16,354 nt of DNA, taken from Oscillospiraceae bacterium. Lineage in GTDB: Bacteria; Bacillota_A; Clostridia; Oscillospirales; Oscillospiraceae. Each line of letters opens with the position of its first letter. Position 1 is the stretch's first letter. Below the pieces are notes generated by a model. It saw nothing but the letters and a program-made list of their open reading frames with translations, was not told the DNA's origin and made no database searches. The stretch lies in assembly GCA_015068175.1 (NCBI GenBank), contig SVLA01000028.1:1-16354 (forward strand), read 5' to 3'. Both the position numbers and the translations under genes were made by a program. Positions 12,863-16,354 of the stretch are shown here, one piece after another.

Positions 12863-14494
12863 TTATTCCGCAGAGATCAGGTAATAATACACCGGCTGGC
12901 CGCCGCGGAGCAGATTCACGTCCGCATCGGGGCAGATGTCCGCAAAGATGTCCGCCGCCTTCTGGGCGTGCTTCTCCTTCACGTCCTCACCGTAGTAAAT
13001 GGTGACGAATTCCTTGCCGTCGTCCCGGATCTTTTCCGCCAGGGACTTGAGCAGGACCCGGATATCCTGGCTGGTGCCGAAGAGCTGGCTGCCGTAGAGG
13101 GCCAGGTAGTCACCCTCGTGGATGTCGTAGCCGTCGAAATCGGAATTCCGGGCGGCGTAGGTGATCTGCATGGTATCCACGGTGCCCAGGGCATCGGTCA
13201 TGGCATCGATGTTTTCCTCCACGGTGCCTTCGGGATTGAAGTTCAGCATGGCGGTAATGCCCTGGGGGATGGTCTTGGAGGGGATGACCACCACATTCTT
13301 GGGGGTCAGGGCATCCACCTGCTGGGCAGCCATGATGATATTCTTGTTGTTGGGCAGCACATACACGGTCTCGGCAGGGACCCGGTTCACCACCTCCAGG
13401 ATGTCCTGGGTGCTGGGGTTCATGGTCTGGCCGCCGGAAATGAGGCCGTCCACCCCCAGGTTGGAGAACACATCGCCGATACCGTCGCCTACGCAGACAG
13501 AGACCACGCCGATGGGCTTCATCGGCTCCGCGATCTTGGGGGCCTTTTCCTGCTCGGTCATGACCTTTTCGGTGTGCTGCAGGCGCATATTCTCGATCTT
13601 GACGGTGACGAAGGAGCCGTAATCCATGGCTTCATGGAGGGCCTTGCCGGGATCGTTGGTGTGGACGTGGACCTTGATGATCTCCTCGTCATCCACCAGC
13701 ACCAGGCTGTCACCCAGGGAATCCAGGAAGCAGCGCAGGGCCTCGGGATCCTTGTCGTTTTCACGGGAAATGATGAACTCGGTGCAGTAGGTAAAGGTGA
13801 TGTCGTCGGTGTCAAAATCGGCAAAATCGGCGGCATCCTTCACCGCGGCGGCATCGCCGGTCTCCGGGGCCACCAGGTCCTCGCCCCGCAGGGCCAGAAG
13901 CATGCTCTCCAGGGCCACCAGCCAGCCCTTGCCGCCGGCATCCACCACGCCGGCCTTCTTCAGCACCGGGTTCTGGTTGGTGGTATTGGCCAGGGCCACC
14001 TTGGCTTCGGCAATGGCTGCTTCATGGACGAATTCAAAATAGTTATTCTCTTCCGCTGCCTGGCGGGCCTTGGCGGCGGCCAGACGGGCCACGGTGAGGA
14101 CCGTGCCTTCGGCGGGCTTCATGACGGCCTTATAGGCGGCATCCACACCCTCCTGCAGCGCGGCGGCCCACAGAACGCCGTCGCACTCGGCGGCACCCTT
14201 CAGCTTCTTGCTGATGCCCTTAAAGAGCAGGGACAAAATAACGCCGGAATTGCCCCGGGCGCCCCGCAGGGTGGCCGAAGCGGTCTGGGCGGCGGCCTTG
14301 TCCAGGGCCGGATCTTCCAGCTTCCGCAGGTCATTGGCGGCGGCATTGATGGTCATGGACATATTGGTGCCCGTATCACCGTCGGGCACGGGGAACACGT
14401 TCAGCTCGTTGAGAGCCTGCTTGTGGATCTCGATGCCGGCAGCGGCGCTGATGATCAGGCGACGAAAATCGGCGCCGTTGATTGTCTGTCTCAA
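12863..14494 (-). CDS. fakA: DAK2/DegV-linked fatty acid kinase catalytic subunit (FakA/YloV-like)
   Basis: The 543-aa protein matches the FakA/YloV length. The N-terminal DhaL-type nucleotide-binding domain has NELNVFPVPDGDTGTNM (29-45), where Asp38 and Asp40 would bind Mg-ATP, and GARGNSGVI (78-86). A middle domain with FIISREND and DDEEIIKVHVHTNDPGKAL follows. The C-terminal domain begins near IGVVSVCVGDGIGDVF and includes GGQTMNPST. In Staphylococcus, FakA phosphorylates fatty acids held by FakB, feeding phospholipid synthesis; no FakB is in the window. The start is TTG at 14494, with GGAGGG 7 bases before it. An ATG at 14572 would overlap Asp23 and add residues the family lacks. The asp23-DAK2 order is conserved in Firmicutes. 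Confidence 0.93.
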   Translation of the reverse strand: MRQTINGADFRRLIISAAAGIEIHKQALNELNVFPVPDGDTGTNMSMTINAAANDLRKLEDPALDKAAAQTASATLRGARGNSGVILSLLFKGISKKLKGAAECDGVLWAAALQEGVDAAYKAVMKPAEGTVLTVARLAAAKARQAAEENNYFEFVHEAAIAEAKVALANTTNQNPVLKKAGVVDAGGKGWLVALESMLLALRGEDLVAPETGDAAAVKDAADFADFDTDDITFTYCTEFIISRENDKDPEALRCFLDSLGDSLVLVDDEEIIKVHVHTNDPGKALHEAMDYGSFVTVKIENMRLQHTEKVMTEQEKAPKIAEPMKPIGVVSVCVGDGIGDVFSNLGVDGLISGGQTMNPSTQDILEVVNRVPAETVYVLPNNKNIIMAAQQVDALTPKNVVVIPSKTIPQGITAMLNFNPEGTVEENIDAMTDALGTVDTMQITYAARNSDFDGYDIHEGDYLALYGSQLFGTSQDIRVLLKSLAEKIRDDGKEFVTIYYGEDVKEKHAQKAADIFADICPDADVNLLRGGQPVYYYLISAE

Positions 14495-14511
14495 TTCTCT
14501 TCCCTCCGAAA

Positions 14512-14865
14512 TCAGCCGATCGCCATGGAATCGACGTAAACATTGACGGCCCGGACTTCGGTACCGGTACATTTGGTGACCACATAGCGGACTTCGCTGA
14601 TGATGGATGCGCCCACGGCATTCAGGTTCACGCCCTGGTCCACCATGATGTGCAGGTCGATGGAAATGGTATCGTCCTCATGGAACTCCACATGGACGCC
14701 CTTGGCCGCGGACTCTTTACGCAGCAGGTGGTACACGCCGTCGGTGACGCTGCGGGCAGCCATGCCCTTGACACCGAAGCAATTCATAGCGGCGGTGCCG
14801 GCAATATCGGTATACACGCTGGTGCTGACGCCCAGGGAACCGTTTTCATTATTCTGACGGATCAT
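14512..14865 (-). CDS. yloU: Asp23/Gls24 family envelope stress protein
   Basis: The 117-aa protein begins MIRQNNENGSLGVSTSVYTD and contains the Asp23 pattern: IAGTAAMNCFGVKGM, then RKESAAKGVHVEFHEDDTISIDLHIMVDQGVN and EVRYVVTKCTGTEVRAVNVYVD. Asp23-type proteins associate with the membrane and respond to envelope and alkaline stress. It lacks the basic C-terminal extension of Staphylococcus Asp23, so it is the short YloU form. The ATG at 14865 follows GGAGG; the frame extending to 14988 runs into repeat DNA. It lies 17 bases upstream of the DAK2 gene, so the two form an operon. Confidence 0.93.
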   Translation of the reverse strand: MIRQNNENGSLGVSTSVYTDIAGTAAMNCFGVKGMAARSVTDGVYHLLRKESAAKGVHVEFHEDDTISIDLHIMVDQGVNLNAVGASIISEVRYVVTKCTGTEVRAVNVYVDSMAIG

Positions 14866-14880
14866 AATAAAACCTCCAGT

Positions 14881-15019
14881 GTTTTGAGTGAATAGCGAAA
14901 AGTGAAGAGCGAATAGTTGAGGTTTCGGCTTCGCCGACCATGGAAATCCATGGGCCTGCAGCCCATACATTCCTTCTTCACTATTCACTATTACCTCTTC
15001 ACTGCGCTGCTGGCAGCGC
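14881..15019. repeat. Inverted repeat-rich gap with GTGAA-type motifs
   Basis: Between the Asp23 and gpmI genes, GTGAATAGCGAAAAGTGAAG appears on the left. Inverted partners built from CTTCACTATTCACTATT (about 14983-15002 including CTCTTCAC) lie on the right. Inside are short hairpins: CGGC-TTC-GCCG, CCATGG-AAAT-CCATGG and GGGC-CTGCA-GCCC, plus GCGCTG-CTGG-CAGCGC (15004-15019) next to the gpmI stop. The A/G-rich heptamer-like units resemble a dispersed intergenic repeat. No clear promoter for Asp23 is visible here. Confidence 0.5.
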
Positions 15020-16354
15020 TTAGATCATGCTTTCTTCCCAGCAATCGGGGGCAGTCAGGCCCATCATCTTCACGATGGTGGGGGCCACATTGGCCAGGCC
15101 GTAATGGCCCTCTCTGATGACCCATTCCTTGTCCTGATCGTAGATGATGAAGGGAACGGGGTTCAAAGAGTGGGCGGTACGGACGGAAGTCTTGCCCTTC
15201 TTGGTTTCGGTCATCTGATCGGCATTGCCATGGTCAGCGGTGACGATGAGGGTATAGCCGTACTTCTCAGCGGCTTCCTTTATGGCGGCGATGCCCCGGT
15301 CCACGCACTCCATGCCGTAGACCACGGCCTCCATGACGCCGGTGTGGCCCACCATGTCGCCGTTGGGGAAATTGCAGCGCAGGAACTGGAACTTGCCGGA
15401 GGCCATGGCGGCCACCATCTTCTCGGTGATCTCCCTGGATTTCATGGCCGGGGCCTGCTCGAAGGGGATCACATCGGAGGGCACTTCCTCATAAACTTCC
15501 AGGTTTTCATCCACCTTGCCGGAGCGGTTGCCGTTCCAGAAATAGGTGACATGGCCGTACTTCTGGGTCTCGGACAGGGCATATTCGTGGATGCCGGCGG
15601 CGCACAGCACTTCCGTCAGGGTGTTGGTGATGACGGGGGGCTGCACCAGGTAGTGCTCGGGGATGTTCAGGTCGCCGTCGTACTGCAGCATGCCGGCGAA
15701 CTTGACGCCGGTATAGCCGGGACGGTCGAACTTGTCGAAATTCTTGCGGTCGAAGGCCAGGGAGATCTCCTGGGCGCGGTCGCCCCGGAAATTGAAGAGG
15801 ATCACGCTGTCGCCATTGTTGATCTTTGCCACAGGCTCGCCGTTGCGGACGATGACGAAGGCGGGCAGATCCTGGTCAATGCAGCCGATCTCGGCGCGGT
15901 AAGTCTCGATGGCCTCTGCGGCGGAATGGAACTGCCGGCCCAGGCCCTGGACATGGGTGCGCCAGCCGATCTCCACCATCTTCCAGTTGGCTTCGTACCG
16001 GTCCATGGTGACCTGCATACGGCCGCCGCCGGAAGCGATGGCATAATCGCAGCCTTCGGTGTTCAGCTCGTCCAGCACTTCCTGGAGCTGGGCCACATAC
16101 TCCAGCGCGGAGGTGGCCGGCACATCACGGCCGTCCAGCAGGATGTGGCAGTAGGCCTTCTTCACGCCCTCGGCATGGGCCTGGCGCAGCAGGGCGATGA
16201 GGTGAGAGATGTTGGAGTGGACGTTGCCGTCGGACAGCAGGCCCATGAAGTGCATGGCCTTGCCTTCGGCGTTGGCCACCAGGTCCTTCCAGGTATCATT
16301 GCGGTACAGGCTGCCGCTTTCAATGGACTCATTGACCAGCTTGGCGCCCTGGCT
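15020..16354 (-). CDS. gpmI: 2,3-bisphosphoglycerate-independent phosphoglycerate mutase (5' end outside window)
   Basis: This enzyme interconverts 3- and 2-phosphoglycerate in glycolysis using two metal ions (usually Mn). The frame is open to the right edge, giving 444 residues without the N-terminus. About 65-70 residues of a roughly 510-aa enzyme are missing, including the phospho-serine motif. Visible motifs are FMGLLSDGNVHSN, DGRDVPATSALEYV, GGGRMQVTMDRYEANW, FNFRGDRAQEIS, EKYGHVTYFWNGNR-type (here TQKYGHVTYFWNGNR), FPNGDMVGHTG (metal-site Asp and His), VTADHGNAD (metal-site Asp-His) and RTAHSLNPVP. The ending YDQDKEW…CWEESMI is normal. A GTG within the frame at 16279 is not the start, since coding continues upstream. 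Confidence 0.97.
   Translation of the reverse strand, partial: SQGAKLVNESIESGSLYRNDTWKDLVANAEGKAMHFMGLLSDGNVHSNISHLIALLRQAHAEGVKKAYCHILLDGRDVPATSALEYVAQLQEVLDELNTEGCDYAIASGGGRMQVTMDRYEANWKMVEIGWRTHVQGLGRQFHSAAEAIETYRAEIGCIDQDLPAFVIVRNGEPVAKINNGDSVILFNFRGDRAQEISLAFDRKNFDKFDRPGYTGVKFAGMLQYDGDLNIPEHYLVQPPVITNTLTEVLCAAGIHEYALSETQKYGHVTYFWNGNRSGKVDENLEVYEEVPSDVIPFEQAPAMKSREITEKMVAAMASGKFQFLRCNFPNGDMVGHTGVMEAVVYGMECVDRGIAAIKEAAEKYGYTLIVTADHGNADQMTETKKGKTSVRTAHSLNPVPFIIYDQDKEWVIREGHYGLANVAPTIVKMMGLTAPDCWEESMI

Noticed and set aside
11993..14539. 848-aa open frame on the plus strand
   Set aside because: It lies antisense to the YihY and FakA genes, both with family motifs. Its composition (His/Gly/Gln-rich) is the typical shadow of GC-rich coding DNA.
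1..16354. tRNA or rRNA genes
   Set aside because: I saw no cloverleaf with the GTTCGAATC-type arm and no rRNA stretches. A tRNA scan was not possible, so this is by eye only.

Overview
The window looks like chromosomal DNA of a GC-rich Clostridia member of the Oscillospiraceae/Ruminococcaceae type. This is inferred from strong AGGAGG ribosome binding sites, TTG starts, a cobalamin riboswitch with an ECF-type membrane protein, a DUF5685 + J-domain pair, an Asp23 + DAK2 pair, an HU + RqcP pair, and gaps filled with hairpin-rich repeats. Most genes lie on the minus strand.

Left edge (1-660): a minus-strand fragment of an RHS/YD-repeat protein enters from the left and breaks off near base 150. 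It is followed by about 500 bases with only degenerate open frames, which looks like a decayed accessory region. Then comes nagB (minus) with a clear promoter and terminator. The plus-strand set HU, rqcP and a small membrane protein follows. Bases 2631-3047 are a gene-free block of nested hairpins, including a 295-bp element with imperfect terminal inverted repeats.

Middle (3048-8475): a ribbon-helix-helix protein gene diverges from a 64-aa helical protein gene across an AT-rich palindrome. A DUF975-like membrane protein diverges from an XRE regulator whose leader carries an operator-like inverted repeat. Next is a tiny phage packaging island (small terminase, large terminase and an unknown 132-aa gene) with no other virion genes, bounded by terminators. 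Then comes an amidohydrolase whose promoter region has three copies of a TTGGTATAC-like site.

Right (8724-16354): a strong promoter and a cobalamin riboswitch drive a DUF4430 lipoprotein coupled to an ECF S-component-like protein, a probable corrinoid uptake unit that would need ECF ATPases from elsewhere. A DUF5685 gene is translationally coupled to a J-domain protein gene. After a repeat-filled gap come Asp23, the DAK2/FakA-like kinase and a YihY family membrane protein, read leftwards in one direction. The YihY start codon sits in a hairpin that exposes its ribosome binding site. The 5'-truncated gpmI (cofactor-independent phosphoglycerate mutase) runs off the right edge.
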